Source of the DNA: Phaeobacter sp. CECT 5382
GTDB lineage: Bacteria; Pseudomonadota; Alphaproteobacteria; Rhodobacterales; Rhodobacteraceae
Direction: 5' to 3'
DNA: 64,000 nt
Assembly: GCF_001457775.1 (NCBI RefSeq)
Contig: NZ_CYSG01000009.1
Span: 62,001 to 126,000, forward strand
In this document: positions 52,914 to 62,564 of the stretch, one piece after another
Numbering within the stretch: the first letter of the stretch is position 1
How the letters are laid out: each line of letters opens with the position of its first letter
The notes under the pieces: model-generated
What the model was told of the DNA's origin: nothing
The model's database searches: none
What the model saw: the letters and a program-made list of their open reading frames with translations, nothing else
Program-made: the position numbers and the translations under genes

Positions 52914-54458
52914 TTACATGAAAGCATCCGGCGACGCAGCTTTCTTTTCGGCGACAAAGGCCTCCAGGGCCTCTTTGATCTCCGGGTCCAAAGCTGGAGC
53001 CTGATAATTGGACAACAAGTAATCAACCCGATTGGTCGCCAGCGCATAGGTATCGCGTCCGCCTTCTTCTTCCCAGGTTTCAAAGGGTTTGTAGTCCAGA
53101 AGATCAGACTTCCAGAAGGCGGTTTTGAAGTTCGCCTGGGTATGCGCGCAGCCCAGATAGTGCCCGCCCGGACCGACTTCGCGGATCGCGTCCATAGCCT
53201 GGGCCTCTTCTCCCATGTCAACGCCTTTGGCAAGACCGTGCAGCACGCCCAACTGGTCAGCGTCCATAACGAATTTTTCAAAATCCGCCACCAGACCACC
53301 TTCAAGCCAGCCACAGGAGTGCAGCATGAAGTTCACCCCGGACAAAAGCCCCATGTTGAGCGAATTTGCGGTTTCATAGGCGGCCTGCGCATCAGGGAGC
53401 TTGGAGCCACAGAAGGAACCAGAAGACCGGAACGGCAGGTTCATGCGGCGCGCCAGCTGGCCCGCACCATAGGTGATATGCGATGCTTCCGGGGTGCCAA
53501 ATGTCGGCGCACCCGAATTCATGTCGATGGATGTCACCATCGCCCCAAAGATCGCAGGGGCGCCAGGACGCACCAACTGGCTATAGGCAACACCCGCCAT
53601 GACCTCAGCAAGAACCTGGGTCAAGGTGCCCGCAATTGAAACCGGCGCCATGGCTCCACCCACGATAAAGGGCGAGATGATGCATGCCTGGTTATTGGCG
53701 GCATAGATCTCCAAGGAGCCCATCATCACATCGTCAAAGGTCATCGGCGAGTTGATATTGGTCAGCGAGGTCATCACGGTGTTGTTCTGTACGAACTCCT
53801 TGCCGAACAGAATCTCACACATATCAACCGAATCCTGCGCCCGGCTAGGCTCGGTCACTGACCCCATGAAAGGTTTGTCGCTGAGGGTCATATGCGCCAG
53901 CAGCATATCCAGGTGACGCTTGTTCACCGGAATATCCGTCGGCTCGCAGACGGTGCCGCCAGAGTGATGCAGCCATTTCGACATATAGGCGAGCTTCACG
54001 AACTTATTGAAGTCTTCCATGGTGGCGTAGCGGCGTCCGCCCTTGGCATCGCGCACAAAGGGCGGACCATAAACAGGTGCAAGCACCATGTTTTTGCCAC
54101 CGATAACCACCGATTTTTCGGGGTTGCGGGCATGCTGAGTGAATTCTGACGGTGCCGTAGCACAAAGCTTACGCGCCAGCCCGCGCGGGATGCGCACGCG
54201 TTCGCCCTGCACATCCGCACCGGCATCACGCCAGCGCTGCAGCGCCGCGGGGTTATCGACGAAGTTAACACCAACCTCTTCGAGGATGATGTCAGCATTG
54301 GCTTCAATGATCTCCAGCGCTTCGGTCGACAGAACTTCGAAGTTGGGGATATTGCGCTGAATGTACTTTGCGGTCTCGATCTTGATGCTGGTACGTTCTG
54401 CGCGACGAGCGGCGCCGCCGCCACCTCGGCTCCTACGACGTGGTGCTTCTTCAGCCAT
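52914..54458 (-). CDS. trimethylamine methyltransferase family protein (MttB homologue, no pyrrolysine)
   Basis: A 514-residue protein of the MttB superfamily (LEEVGVNFVDNPAALQ, VRIPRGLARKL, YATMEDFNKFVKLAYMSK, HTQANFKTAFWKSDLLDYKPFETW). Archaeal MttB has an in-frame amber codon for pyrrolysine; here the frame has no internal stop, as in glycine-betaine methyltransferase MtgB-type relatives. The N-terminus is basic and Arg/Gly-rich (RRRSRGGGGAARRAER), which is atypical. No corrinoid protein gene is adjacent. GAGGG before ATG at 54458 fixes the start; the frame runs on upstream but is antisense to guaA there. Confidence 0.87.
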   Translation of the reverse strand: MAEEAPRRRSRGGGGAARRAERTSIKIETAKYIQRNIPNFEVLSTEALEIIEANADIILEEVGVNFVDNPAALQRWRDAGADVQGERVRIPRGLARKLCATAPSEFTQHARNPEKSVVIGGKNMVLAPVYGPPFVRDAKGGRRYATMEDFNKFVKLAYMSKWLHHSGGTVCEPTDIPVNKRHLDMLLAHMTLSDKPFMGSVTEPSRAQDSVDMCEILFGKEFVQNNTVMTSLTNINSPMTFDDVMMGSLEIYAANNQACIISPFIVGGAMAPVSIAGTLTQVLAEVMAGVAYSQLVRPGAPAIFGAMVTSIDMNSGAPTFGTPEASHITYGAGQLARRMNLPFRSSGSFCGSKLPDAQAAYETANSLNMGLLSGVNFMLHSCGWLEGGLVADFEKFVMDADQLGVLHGLAKGVDMGEEAQAMDAIREVGPGGHYLGCAHTQANFKTAFWKSDLLDYKPFETWEEEGGRDTYALATNRVDYLLSNYQAPALDPEIKEALEAFVAEKKAASPDAFM

Positions 54459-54722
54459 GATCTGCCCTCTTGAGGAATTGCGTTGCAAGACATTTAGCCC
54501 GCCCCCAAAGCCCTTCGCCGAAGGATAACGGCCAATCCGGTTGAAAAGCGACACATCCCCCGCATTTTTAGCCACAAACCAGCTCTGCATCTCTGCCAAA
54601 GGAACTACCGCCGCCTCTGGTGCGAGCGCCGAACGCAGCCTTCGCAATTTTTTGCGCCGCAGCTGGCGTTCACATCCATCTGTGCTCTTGCCAGATTGCC
54701 GTTCAGGGAATAAGAGCCAAAC

Positions 54723-56291
54723 ATGAGCCAGACATCCCATGACCGCCTTCTTATCATAGACTTTGGCAGCCAGGTTACGCAGCTTATTGCGCGCCGCCTG
54801 CGTGAGCTGAACGTCTATTGCGAAATTCACCCCTACCAGAACGTCACAATGGATTTTGTGCGCCAGTTGGCGCCCAAGGCCGTGATCTTTTCTGGTGGCC
54901 CAGACAGCGTGACCCGCGAGGGCAGCCCGCGCGTTCCTCAAGAAATCTTCGACTACGGCGTGCCGATCCTCGGCATCTGCTACGGCCAGCAGGTGATGAT
55001 GCACCAGCTGGGTGGCAAGGTCGAAAGCGGCCACGGCACTGCCGAATTTGGTCGTGCCTATGTGAAACCCAGTGTCGCCTCGCTGCCGCTCCTTACAGGT
55101 TGGTTCGAAGACGACGAAGACCGCGAACAGGTCTGGATGAGTCACGGCGATCACGTCAGTGAAATCGCGCCAGGCTTTGAGGTCTACGGAACCTCGCCAA
55201 ACGCGCCCTATGCCATCACGGCAGATGTAGCGCGCAATTTCTACGCGGTCCAGTTCCACCCGGAAGTGCACCACACCCCCAATGGCGCCAAGCTCTATGA
55301 GAACTTTGTGCGCCTGGCCGGGTTTACCGGTGACTGGACTATGGGGCTTTACCGCGAACAGGCGATTGCTGCGATCCGTGAACAGGTCGGCGACAAAAAG
55401 GTGATTTGCGGCCTGTCCGGTGGCGTTGACAGCTCGGTCACAGCTGTGTTGCTGCACGAGGCCATTGGCGACCAGCTGACATGTGTCTTTGTCGATCATG
55501 GTCTGCTGCGCAAAGGTGAGGCCGAAGAGGTCGTCACCATGTTCCGCGACAACTACAACATGCAGTTCATCCACGCTGATGAACAGGAGTTGTTCCTCGG
55601 AGAGCTGGACGGACAATCCGACCCCGAGACCAAACGAAAAATCATCGGCAAGCTGTTCATTGACGTGTTCCAGAAACATGCCAATTCCATCGAGGGCGCC
55701 GAATTCCTGGCCCAGGGCACGCTTTACCCAGATGTGATTGAATCTGTGAGCTTCTCTGGCGGGCCTTCGGTCACCATCAAAAGCCACCACAACGTCGGCG
55801 GCCTCCCTGAAAAGATGGGCCTGAAACTGGTAGAACCGCTTCGCGAGCTGTTCAAAGATGAGGTGCGCGCCCTGGGGCGCGAGCTGGGACTGCCCGCCAG
55901 CTTCATCGGCCGTCACCCCTTCCCTGGCCCCGGCCTGGCCATTCGCTGCCCCGGTGAGATCACCCGCGAAAAGCTGGAGATCCTGCGCGAGGCGGATGCC
56001 GTCTATATCGACCAGATTCGCAAACATGGTCTGTATGATGATATCTGGCAGGCCTTTGTCGCCATCCTTCCTGTGCGCACCGTTGGCGTTATGGGCGACG
56101 GTCGCACCTATGATTTCGCCTGTGCGCTGCGCGCAGTGACATCGGTAGATGGCATGACTGCGGATTACTATCCCTTCAGCCACGACTTCCTTGGTGAAAC
56201 CGCAACCCGGATCATCAACGAAGTGAAGGGCATCAACCGCGTCACCTATGACATCACGTCGAAACCTCCGGGCACCATCGAATGGGAATGA
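54723..56291 (+). CDS. guaA: GMP synthase (glutamine-hydrolysing)
   Basis: A 522-residue enzyme. Class-I glutamine amidotransferase domain with [15 protein letters not shown] (nucleophile Cys) and HPEVHHTP; then the ATP pyrophosphatase P-loop [19 protein letters not shown] near 225 and the conserved C-terminal dimerisation domain ending KPPGTIEWE. It converts XMP to GMP. Followed by a good terminator; divergent from the MttB-like gene. Confidence 0.98.
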   Translation: MSQTSHDRLLIIDFGSQVTQLIARRLRELNVYCEIHPYQNVTMDFVRQLAPKAVIFSGGPDSVTREGSPRVPQEIFDYGVPILGICYGQQVMMHQLGGKVESGHGTAEFGRAYVKPSVASLPLLTGWFEDDEDREQVWMSHGDHVSEIAPGFEVYGTSPNAPYAITADVARNFYAVQFHPEVHHTPNGAKLYENFVRLAGFTGDWTMGLYREQAIAAIREQVGDKKVICGLSGGVDSSVTAVLLHEAIGDQLTCVFVDHGLLRKGEAEEVVTMFRDNYNMQFIHADEQELFLGELDGQSDPETKRKIIGKLFIDVFQKHANSIEGAEFLAQGTLYPDVIESVSFSGGPSVTIKSHHNVGGLPEKMGLKLVEPLRELFKDEVRALGRELGLPASFIGRHPFPGPGLAIRCPGEITREKLEILREADAVYIDQIRKHGLYDDIWQAFVAILPVRTVGVMGDGRTYDFACALRAVTSVDGMTADYYPFSHDFLGETATRIINEVKGINRVTYDITSKPPGTIEWE

Positions 56292-56320
56292 TCCCAGCCC
56301 GGCAGTGACCCCAAGAATAA

Positions 56321-56350
56321 AAGCCTCGGCGAAATCGCCGGGGCTTTTTT
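56321..56350 (+). terminator. rho-independent terminator of guaA
   Basis: AAGCCTCGGCG pairs with CGCCGGGGCTT (one wobble pair, loop AAAT) and runs into six T. Confidence 0.88.
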
Positions 56351-56507
56351 GTGTCGTAAAGGAAAACCACTAATCCCGCGACCGGGCGTTGACCCCCAAG
56401 CAAATTCCCGCTCTCTGTAGAGCTTGAGGATAGTGCGCATGTTTGCGCTCAGTGCCACGCCCTTGTGCCCCCCTTGTGAAAGCTCTCTTGTGAAAGCCCC
56501 AGCGACA

Positions 56508-57401
56508 ATGACCAGTGAGACCCATATTCTGCGTGCTGCCCTGTGGATGCTGGGCGCGATCGGATCATTTTCAGCTATGGCCATTGCCGGGCGCGAGGCC
56601 GGATCGACGCTGGATACCTTTGAAATCATGACCTATCGTAGCCTTGTCGGCGTCGCGATTGTCGTTACCGTGATCACTGCAACAGGCAATTGGCACGCGA
56701 TCAAAGGACAACGGCTGGGCCAGCATCTGATCCGCAATCTCGCCCATTTCACCGGGCAGAACCTGTGGTTCTTTGCAGTCACCATGATCCCGCTGGCGCA
56801 GGTCTTTGCGCTGGAGTTCACCTCGCCGCTTTGGGTCGTCGTGCTGTCACCGCTGATCCTTGGCGAGCGGTTGACACGCATTCGGGCCTTTTCGGCCATT
56901 TTGGGTTTTGTTGGCATTCTGATCGTCGCCCGCCCATCGCCTGACAGCCTGAACGCCGGTGTGATCACCGCAGCAAGCTGCGCCATTTTCTTTGCCCTCA
57001 CCGTGATGTTCACCAAACGCCTGACCCGGCACGAGGGCATCGCCTCGATCCTGTTCTGGCTCACCTCCATGCAGCTGGTCATGGGGCTTGTCATGTCCGG
57101 CTATGATGGTGTGATCGCCCTGCCGGATGTGACCACCCTGCCCTGGATCCTAACCATCGGTGTTGCCGGGCTTGCCGCACATTTCTGTTTTACCAAAGCG
57201 CTGTCTCTGGCGCCTGCAACGGCTGTTGTGCCGATAGATTTTGCCCGCCTGCCGGTCATCGCGATTCTGGCCATGCTGATCTACGACGAAGCTGTAGTGA
57301 TCTGGACATTTGTCGGCGCAGCCGTGATCTTTGCAGCCAATTACCTCAATATTCTGGAGGCCGCGGGAAAGCTTGGCCGCAAAAGGCCTGCGTCTTCCTG
57401 A
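56508..57401 (+). CDS. DMT-superfamily (EamA) exporter
   Basis: A 297-residue protein with ten hydrophobic helices in two EamA repeats; the second half of each repeat is visible as MIPLAQVFALEFTSPLWVVVLSPLILGE and LAPATAVVPIDFARLPVIAILAMLIYDE. Such proteins export metabolites or S-adenosylmethionine; the substrate is unknown. ATG 56508 is preferred over 56424, which adds a non-membrane extension. It is a single-gene unit. Confidence 0.85.
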   Translation: MTSETHILRAALWMLGAIGSFSAMAIAGREAGSTLDTFEIMTYRSLVGVAIVVTVITATGNWHAIKGQRLGQHLIRNLAHFTGQNLWFFAVTMIPLAQVFALEFTSPLWVVVLSPLILGERLTRIRAFSAILGFVGILIVARPSPDSLNAGVITAASCAIFFALTVMFTKRLTRHEGIASILFWLTSMQLVMGLVMSGYDGVIALPDVTTLPWILTIGVAGLAAHFCFTKALSLAPATAVVPIDFARLPVIAILAMLIYDEAVVIWTFVGAAVIFAANYLNILEAAGKLGRKRPASS

Positions 57402-57507
57402 CGGTTGTGCAACTGGTTGATGTGTCACAGGCTGGATCTCAAAGCGGAATTGACCTGCGCGTGCGACCGCATTAGCTAGTCCAGACGCCAACAGGAAAGA
57501 CCCGGAA

Positions 57508-58374
57508 ATGCTTTACAATAATGCACAGGACTGGCGCGATGCGCCGCAAAAACGCGTGTTGTTCTTTGGCATGTCCGGACTGGGAAAAACCTATATCAGC
57601 AACATCCTACGCGGTGCTGGCAGCTGGTTTCACTATTCCATCGATTACCGGATCGGCACCCGCTACATGGGGGAATACATCGCCGATAACGCCAAGGCCG
57701 AAGCGATGAAAAACCCGTTTCTGCGCGATCTTCTATTGTCGGATTCGATCTACATCGGCTCTAATATCACCTTTGAAAACCTGACCCCAGTTTCCTCATA
57801 TCTTGGCAAGCCAGGGGATGAGACAAAGGGTGGGCTGCCAATAGACGAATATCACCGCCGTCAGGAACAGTTTCGACTGGCCGAAGTTCATGCCCTGTTG
57901 GATACCGAGTATTTCGCGGATCGCGCGACCCGGCTTTATGACTACCCTCATTTCATCTGCGACACAGGTGGATCCATCTGCGAATGGGTGGATGCCGATG
58001 ACCCCAAAGACGTCATTCTCAGCGAGCTGTCCAAGACCTGCCTGATGGTCTGGATCAAAGGCGATGAAGCCCATAGCGAAGAGCTTATCCGCCGTTTTGA
58101 CCGCGCGCCCAAACCGATGTCCTACCAACCTGAATTTCTACACAGGGTTTGGAAGCAGTATCTCGACGAAATGGCGATTCCAGAGACGGATGTCGACCCG
58201 GATGCCTTTATCCGCTGGACCTATGCCCAGGCCCTAGCCCACCGGCAGCCGCGCTATGCGGCGATGGCAAAGAACTGGGGCGTCACCGTCAGTGCCGAAC
58301 AAATCAGCCAGGTCAAAACCAGCGAAGATTTCGACCGGCTGATCGAAACCACATTGGACGCTAGGCAACAATAA
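57508..58374 (+). CDS. P-loop ATP-binding protein of unknown function
   Basis: A 288-residue cytoplasmic protein with Walker A FFGMSGLGKTYIS at residues 20-32 and a downstream strand HFICDTGGSICEW that may act as Walker B. It resembles small kinases or phosphate transferases in length, and the conserved YHRRQEQFRLAEVHALLDT segment is a helix. GGAAAGACC lies before the ATG. I cannot assign a reaction. Its 3' end overlaps the opposing small gene by 14 bases. Confidence 0.72.
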   Translation: MLYNNAQDWRDAPQKRVLFFGMSGLGKTYISNILRGAGSWFHYSIDYRIGTRYMGEYIADNAKAEAMKNPFLRDLLLSDSIYIGSNITFENLTPVSSYLGKPGDETKGGLPIDEYHRRQEQFRLAEVHALLDTEYFADRATRLYDYPHFICDTGGSICEWVDADDPKDVILSELSKTCLMVWIKGDEAHSEELIRRFDRAPKPMSYQPEFLHRVWKQYLDEMAIPETDVDPDAFIRWTYAQALAHRQPRYAAMAKNWGVTVSAEQISQVKTSEDFDRLIETTLDARQQ

Positions 58375-58729
58375 CCAAGAGCGCCTTGGCGAGTTTCAAT
58401 AGCTTGTCGGCTGCTGCAATCGCTTTGCTGGCATCTTCCAGATCCTTCAATCGCGTCTCTGCCTTCTTCACCGCTTTTTTAAGACGCTTGGCCGGCGTTT
58501 CACTATCGGTTGGGCTGGTCAGGTGAACCCGCTGCGCATCCCGCAGCTTGTTCATGTATTTCAGGATCTGGTCAGATTTCTTCCGCGCCGCCTTTTGCTG
58601 CGCCAGATCTGGGCTTTCTTTGGCCAGGCGCTGCAATTTGCCGATGGCGGCAAAGCCCATATTGTAGAGACGGATATAGTCTTTCAGCTTTCTGATTTCG
58701 GTTTTCTTTGACGCTTTCTTGCCCGCCAT
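58361..58729 (-). CDS. small Lys-rich coiled-coil protein
   Basis: A 122-residue protein with 24 or so lysines, almost entirely predicted helix (KKSDQILKYMNKLRD, KRLKKAVKKAETRLKDLEDASKAIAAADKLLKLAKALL), and no signal peptide. The start MAGKKASKKTE follows GAGGAGGGACTGAC. It is 18 bases behind the lipoprotein gene on the same strand, so it is probably co-transcribed. No family recognised. Confidence 0.65.
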   Translation of the reverse strand: MAGKKASKKTEIRKLKDYIRLYNMGFAAIGKLQRLAKESPDLAQQKAARKKSDQILKYMNKLRDAQRVHLTSPTDSETPAKRLKKAVKKAETRLKDLEDASKAIAAADKLLKLAKALLVIVA

Positions 58730-58747
58730 GTCAGTCCCTCCTCAGGC

Positions 58748-59674
58748 TCAGTTCACTTTCAGCGCTTCAATGTCATTCAACAGGGCAATCAAGCCGTCGA
58801 TATCGCCTGGCGTATTGACCTGCTTATGCAGCAGTTGCTGGGATTTCCACACCGCCAGAAGTGGTGCCGAATGGCTGTTTTTCAGCCTCTTCGAATACCA
58901 GTTAAAACTTGCCTCATAATTCGCTACTGCCCGCCGATAGGACTGAATGCTGCCACTGTCTTTGGCGGTGGTCATCCGGCTATGCGCCTTGGCCAATCTG
59001 TTGGCGGCAACATTCAGACGATCCGAAGTTTCAAAATGCGCGATGAGTTCCGAGACGATCAACAAGATATCGTCATGGGCCGTATTCACCAATTGTTTGA
59101 CGATCCGGGCCCGCCTCGCCTCGACATATTTCCCAAGCAGAGAGCTCATCGGAGCGATCTCAGCCTTTTTTACCACGGCCCCCGAGGTCGCACCGGATGC
59201 CGCCTTAAATGCATTCAATGACCCCACCATGGAGGCGAAGTTTTCAGCCGTCCCCGGCCCGACCTTGGAAGCGTTGATTGCTTTGAGAACCTTTTCGTAG
59301 CTCCTGAGGGCCGCGAAGCCTTCGCTTGCATAGGCAGCCGTACCCCGCACCAAGGGCAGCGCGTAAGTGGCCCCCAGCACACACTTTCCAGGCTGAAACT
59401 CATCCTCGGCCCCCAGGCTGGTCACACCAAATGAGACGGCAATGCAATCAGTCGGGTAGTCATAGACCAAGGCCCGCGCCCGGATCTGGCGATCCTTTTC
59501 GCGCGCAGCTTCTGCCTGCACGCCTCGTGTCAGGCTCGGACCTGCTCTTTTGGTTGCAACCTTCAGACTGGAAGACAGGCTGGTCACGCCGTCAGTAATG
59601 TCGGGATAGGTACAGGCCCCGAGCGGAAATAGAGAAATTAGGGAAATCAATACGAAATGGTGAAACTGTCTCAT
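58748..59674 (-). CDS. predicted lipoprotein of unknown function
   Basis: A 308-residue protein. The N-terminus (LISLISLFPLGAC) is a lipoprotein signal with the acceptor Cys near residue 21. The rest is mostly helical, with paired cysteines (DYPTDCIAVSFG and PGKCVLG) near residues 78-98 and amphipathic helices to the end. I do not recognise a domain. It forms a two-gene unit with the coiled-coil gene; position and helix content suggest an envelope-associated partner pair. Confidence 0.68.
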   Translation of the reverse strand: MRQFHHFVLISLISLFPLGACTYPDITDGVTSLSSSLKVATKRAGPSLTRGVQAEAAREKDRQIRARALVYDYPTDCIAVSFGVTSLGAEDEFQPGKCVLGATYALPLVRGTAAYASEGFAALRSYEKVLKAINASKVGPGTAENFASMVGSLNAFKAASGATSGAVVKKAEIAPMSSLLGKYVEARRARIVKQLVNTAHDDILLIVSELIAHFETSDRLNVAANRLAKAHSRMTTAKDSGSIQSYRRAVANYEASFNWYSKRLKNSHSAPLLAVWKSQQLLHKQVNTPGDIDGLIALLNDIEALKVN

Positions 59675-59754
59675 CTCAAATCAGCCTAACGTCAAAGTAA
59701 TTCACCCCTCAATGTACTCCACCTTTGGTTTATCTTCAATTGTCACGATCGCTT

Positions 59755-59783
59755 GCGCACCCTAGCAATCTTGCAGGGCGCGC
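59755..59783 (+). promoter_or_regulatory. 5' leader hairpin of metA
   Basis: GCGCACCCT (59755-59763) pairs with AGGGCGCGC (59775-59783), with one A-C mismatch and an 11-base loop, 39 bases before the metA start. It could be a folded leader. SAM-responsive leaders are common before metA in alphaproteobacteria, but I could not fit the SAM-II consensus here. Confidence 0.35.
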
Positions 59784-59821
59784 GGTATCTAAGGCCAAAA
59801 TCCCAATCGAGCTGTTGCACA

Positions 59822-60739
59822 ATGCCCATCAAGATCCCTTCCGACCTGCCCGCCTATGACGTTCTGACGAACGAGGGCGTCATGGTGATGTCGCCGGATC
59901 AGGCCGCGCGTCAAGACATTCGCCCGCTTCGGATTGGTCTGCTTAATCTGATGCCGAAAAAGATCCAGACAGAGAACCAGTTCGCCCGTCTGATTGGTGC
60001 TACCCCTTTGCAGATCGAACTGACACTCATTCGGATGACAGAACATCAGACCCGCAACACCGCCGCCGAACATATGGAAGAGTTCTACCATTCCTTTCAG
60101 GATGTTAAGGACCAGAAATTCGATGGGCTGCTGATTACCGGCGCGCCGATCGAGCATCTCCAATTTGACGATGTCACCTATTGGCAGGAGCTTTGCGAGG
60201 TCTTTGACTGGACCCAGACCAATGTGCAGTCAACCTTTGGCGTCTGCTGGGGCGGCATGGCGATGATCAACTACTTCCACGGGGTGCGCAAACACATGCT
60301 GGACCATAAGGCCTTTGGCTGTTTCCGGCATCAGAACCTTGCGCCAGCCTCTCCCTTTTTACGTGGGTTTTCTGATGACTGCGTCATTCCCGTTTCGCGC
60401 TGGACCGAGATAAAACAAGACGAAATCAGTGAAAGACCTAGGCTAAAAACCCTGCTTGGCAGTGACGAGGTCGGCCCCTGCCTGGTGCAGGACTGCGATC
60501 ATCGCGCGCTCTATATCTTTAACCATTTCGAATATGACAGCGACACCCTAAAACAGGAATATGATCGTGATGTCGCCAGTGGCACCGCGATCAACGTGCC
60601 GCAGAACTACTATCCTGATGATGATCCAAGCCGGGAGCCGCAGAACCGGTGGCGCAGCCATGCCCATCTGCTCTATGGCAACTGGATAAACGAGATTTAT
60701 CAAACTACCCCCTATGACTTGAACGACATCGGAAGCTGA
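59822..60739 (+). CDS. metA: homoserine O-acyltransferase MetA
   Basis: A 305-residue enzyme of the HTS family that activates homoserine with an acyl group for methionine synthesis. [20 protein letters not shown] near 40, the catalytic Cys in [12 protein letters not shown] near 142, the Glu/His triad partners in YIFNHFEYD near 235. ATG 59822 starts with the family sequence [15 protein letters not shown]. Whether it uses succinyl- or acetyl-CoA cannot be told from the motif. Confidence 0.95.
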   Translation: MPIKIPSDLPAYDVLTNEGVMVMSPDQAARQDIRPLRIGLLNLMPKKIQTENQFARLIGATPLQIELTLIRMTEHQTRNTAAEHMEEFYHSFQDVKDQKFDGLLITGAPIEHLQFDDVTYWQELCEVFDWTQTNVQSTFGVCWGGMAMINYFHGVRKHMLDHKAFGCFRHQNLAPASPFLRGFSDDCVIPVSRWTEIKQDEISERPRLKTLLGSDEVGPCLVQDCDHRALYIFNHFEYDSDTLKQEYDRDVASGTAINVPQNYYPDDDPSREPQNRWRSHAHLLYGNWINEIYQTTPYDLNDIGS

Positions 60740-60773
60740 CGCCTGTATCATAAGGTGGCAGCCAGCCTTCGGC

Positions 60774-60795
60774 TCTTTCAGTACCAACTGAAAGA
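60774..60795. repeat. 9-bp inverted repeat between metA and ppk2
   Basis: TCTTTCAGT and its exact complement ACTGAAAGA flank ACCA. There is no T-run. A second small dyad (GCCCT-ATAA-AGGGC, 60845-60858) lies 22 bases before the ppk2 start. Both may be operators or leader hairpins. Confidence 0.45.
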
Positions 60796-60880
60796 ATTGG
60801 TCATGGTTACGTGAGTAAAAGCGATTCACATTTCACCACGCCTTGCCCTATAAAGGGCTGAGGACAGGAGTGTTTTGACC

Positions 60881-61750
60881 ATGAAACTGCCATTTGACGG
60901 CGCCATCAGTCGCTATTTCAAAAAAGAAGCCCCCGCGGAAATCATGACGGCAATCAAAGCCTCCGATAAAGATGATATCCTCGCGCCCAGCTTTCCCTAT
61001 AAAGACAGGATGGGCCGAAAGGCATATGAACAGGATCTCGAAGCACTCCAGGTGGAACTGGTCAAAATGCAAGCCTGGGTCAAGGCCTCTGGCGCTCGGG
61101 TTGCCGTGGTCTTTGAAGGCCGAGATGCTGCCGGAAAAGGCGGCACAATCAAGCGGTTCCGCGAAAATCTCAACCCGCGCGGTGCCCGGGTTGTGGCTCT
61201 TGCCAAACCCACCGAGGCAGAGCAGAGCCAATGGTACTTCCAGCGCTATGTCAACCAGCTGCCCTCGGGCGGGGAGATCACCTTTTTCGACCGCAGCTGG
61301 TACAATCGCGGGGTTGTCGAACATGTCTTTGGCTTTTGCACGCCAGATCAGCGGGCGCATTTCTTTCGCCAGGTTGGCGGTTTTGAGGAAGCTCTTGTTG
61401 ATGACGGCATCCTATTGTTCAAATTCTGGCTCAACGTTGGGCGCGCCGAACAGCTGCGCCGCTTTCTGTCGCGCGAAAGCGATCCTTTGAAACAGTGGAA
61501 GCTGAGCCCGATTGACGTCAAAGGTCTGGCCAAATGGGATCAGTATTCCCAGGCGATTTCCGAAACCCTGAACCGCAGCCACAGCGACGTGGCACCTTGG
61601 AAAATCATCCGTTCGGATGACAAACGCCGGGCCCGGCTCGCCGCTATCCGCACTGTGCTGCACGGTGTCGATTATGACAACAAGGACGCCAAGGCAATCG
61701 GCCCTATCGACGCTGACATTTGCGGTGGACCGGACATCTGGGATGTCTAA
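60881..61750 (+). CDS. ppk2: polyphosphate kinase 2
   Basis: A 289-residue PPK2 with Walker [16 protein letters not shown] near 90, Walker [19 protein letters not shown] near 150 and the lid [27 protein letters not shown]. It transfers phosphate between polyphosphate and nucleoside diphosphates (class I). ATG 60881 is chosen; TTG 60875 lies nearer AGGAG. It overlaps the TetR gene by eight bases. Confidence 0.95.
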   Translation: MKLPFDGAISRYFKKEAPAEIMTAIKASDKDDILAPSFPYKDRMGRKAYEQDLEALQVELVKMQAWVKASGARVAVVFEGRDAAGKGGTIKRFRENLNPRGARVVALAKPTEAEQSQWYFQRYVNQLPSGGEITFFDRSWYNRGVVEHVFGFCTPDQRAHFFRQVGGFEEALVDDGILLFKFWLNVGRAEQLRRFLSRESDPLKQWKLSPIDVKGLAKWDQYSQAISETLNRSHSDVAPWKIIRSDDKRRARLAAIRTVLHGVDYDNKDAKAIGPIDADICGGPDIWDV

Positions 61751-62360
61751 ACGCGGGTATCACCATGGCAATCTTCGCCAGGCTCTTGTTGAGGCTGCCC
61801 TAAGCCTGATCGAAGTAAAAGGCCCGACTGGTTTCACCCTTTCCGAGGCCGCCAAACAGGCCGGTGTCACCCCGGCTGCTGTCTATCGGCACTTTGAAGG
61901 GCGCGAAGATCTGATTGCGGAAGCCGCGCGTCAGGGATTTTTGATGTTCGCGGATCTGATGCAGCATGCCTATGACAAGTATCAACCCTCGGCTCTGGCT
62001 GCGTTTGAGGCCACCGGTCGGGCCTATCTGGCCTTTGCCCGCAAACATCCCGGCCACTATATAGCCATGTTCGAAAGCGGTATTTCGGTGAACCGCACGC
62101 CGGAGCTGGCCAACGCCGCCCATCGTGCGCGCAGCATTCTGGAACTTGCGGCCGATGACCTGAGCCAACACATTCCAGAGGACAAGCGCCCGCCGGCCTC
62201 GATGTTTTCCGCACATATTCTGGCAATGAGCCACGGCGTGGTCGAGCTCTACGCCCGCAACACTCCAGGAGCCACCTCACCATTTCCTCCGGAAGAGTTG
62301 CTGGAAACCGGCATTGGCATCTATCTGCGCGGTCTGGGATTGATCGAACCTGATAAGTAA
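61743..62360 (+). CDS. TetR-family regulator
   Basis: A 205-residue regulator. Residues 5-55 are a TetR helix-turn-helix ([45 protein letters not shown]). The C-terminal part ([11 protein letters not shown]) resembles the WHG/TetR_C_33 group. It begins inside the last codons of ppk2, so the two are expressed together; it may control that operon or a polymer-related gene. The ligand is unknown. Confidence 0.88.
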   Translation: MSKRGYHHGNLRQALVEAALSLIEVKGPTGFTLSEAAKQAGVTPAAVYRHFEGREDLIAEAARQGFLMFADLMQHAYDKYQPSALAAFEATGRAYLAFARKHPGHYIAMFESGISVNRTPELANAAHRARSILELAADDLSQHIPEDKRPPASMFSAHILAMSHGVVELYARNTPGATSPFPPEELLETGIGIYLRGLGLIEPDK

Positions 62361-62495
62361 TGTCGCAGGCCTCCTCTGTCACTAGAGACAAGAGCAGCGG
62401 CGTTGGAGCCGTCGGGTTCACGCCACTTATAGTGATAGTGCACGCCATTGGTACACAGGACTTTAGCGCACAGGACTTTGCAAGTCGGGAGACGA

Positions 62496-62530
62496 CAAAC
62501 AAAACGGCCCTAGTAGAGACCAGAGCCGTC
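62496..62530 (-). terminator. terminator of the acetyltransferase gene
   Basis: Minus strand: ACGGCTCT pairs with AGGGCCGT (one G-T pair, 10-base loop), then TTTTGTTT. It lies about 35 bases past the stop. The 204-base gap 62361-62564 otherwise holds a short direct repeat (CACAGGACTTT, twice) and no gene. Confidence 0.7.
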
Positions 62531-62564
62531 TGTTTTAGAGTGTGTTGTTACTTTGGCGCGGATA

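Noticed and set aside
52914-54458. Pyrrolysine (amber) codon in the mttB-like gene
   Set aside because: The frame is free of internal stop codons, so no read-through is needed.
54459-56183. Long in-frame extension before the MttB homologue
   Set aside because: It lies opposite guaA, and a good ribosome-binding site precedes 54458.
59741-59821. SAM-II riboswitch before metA
   Set aside because: The stem is present, but I could not find the pseudoknot pairing or the conserved GCTAAA-type core, so I only list a hairpin.
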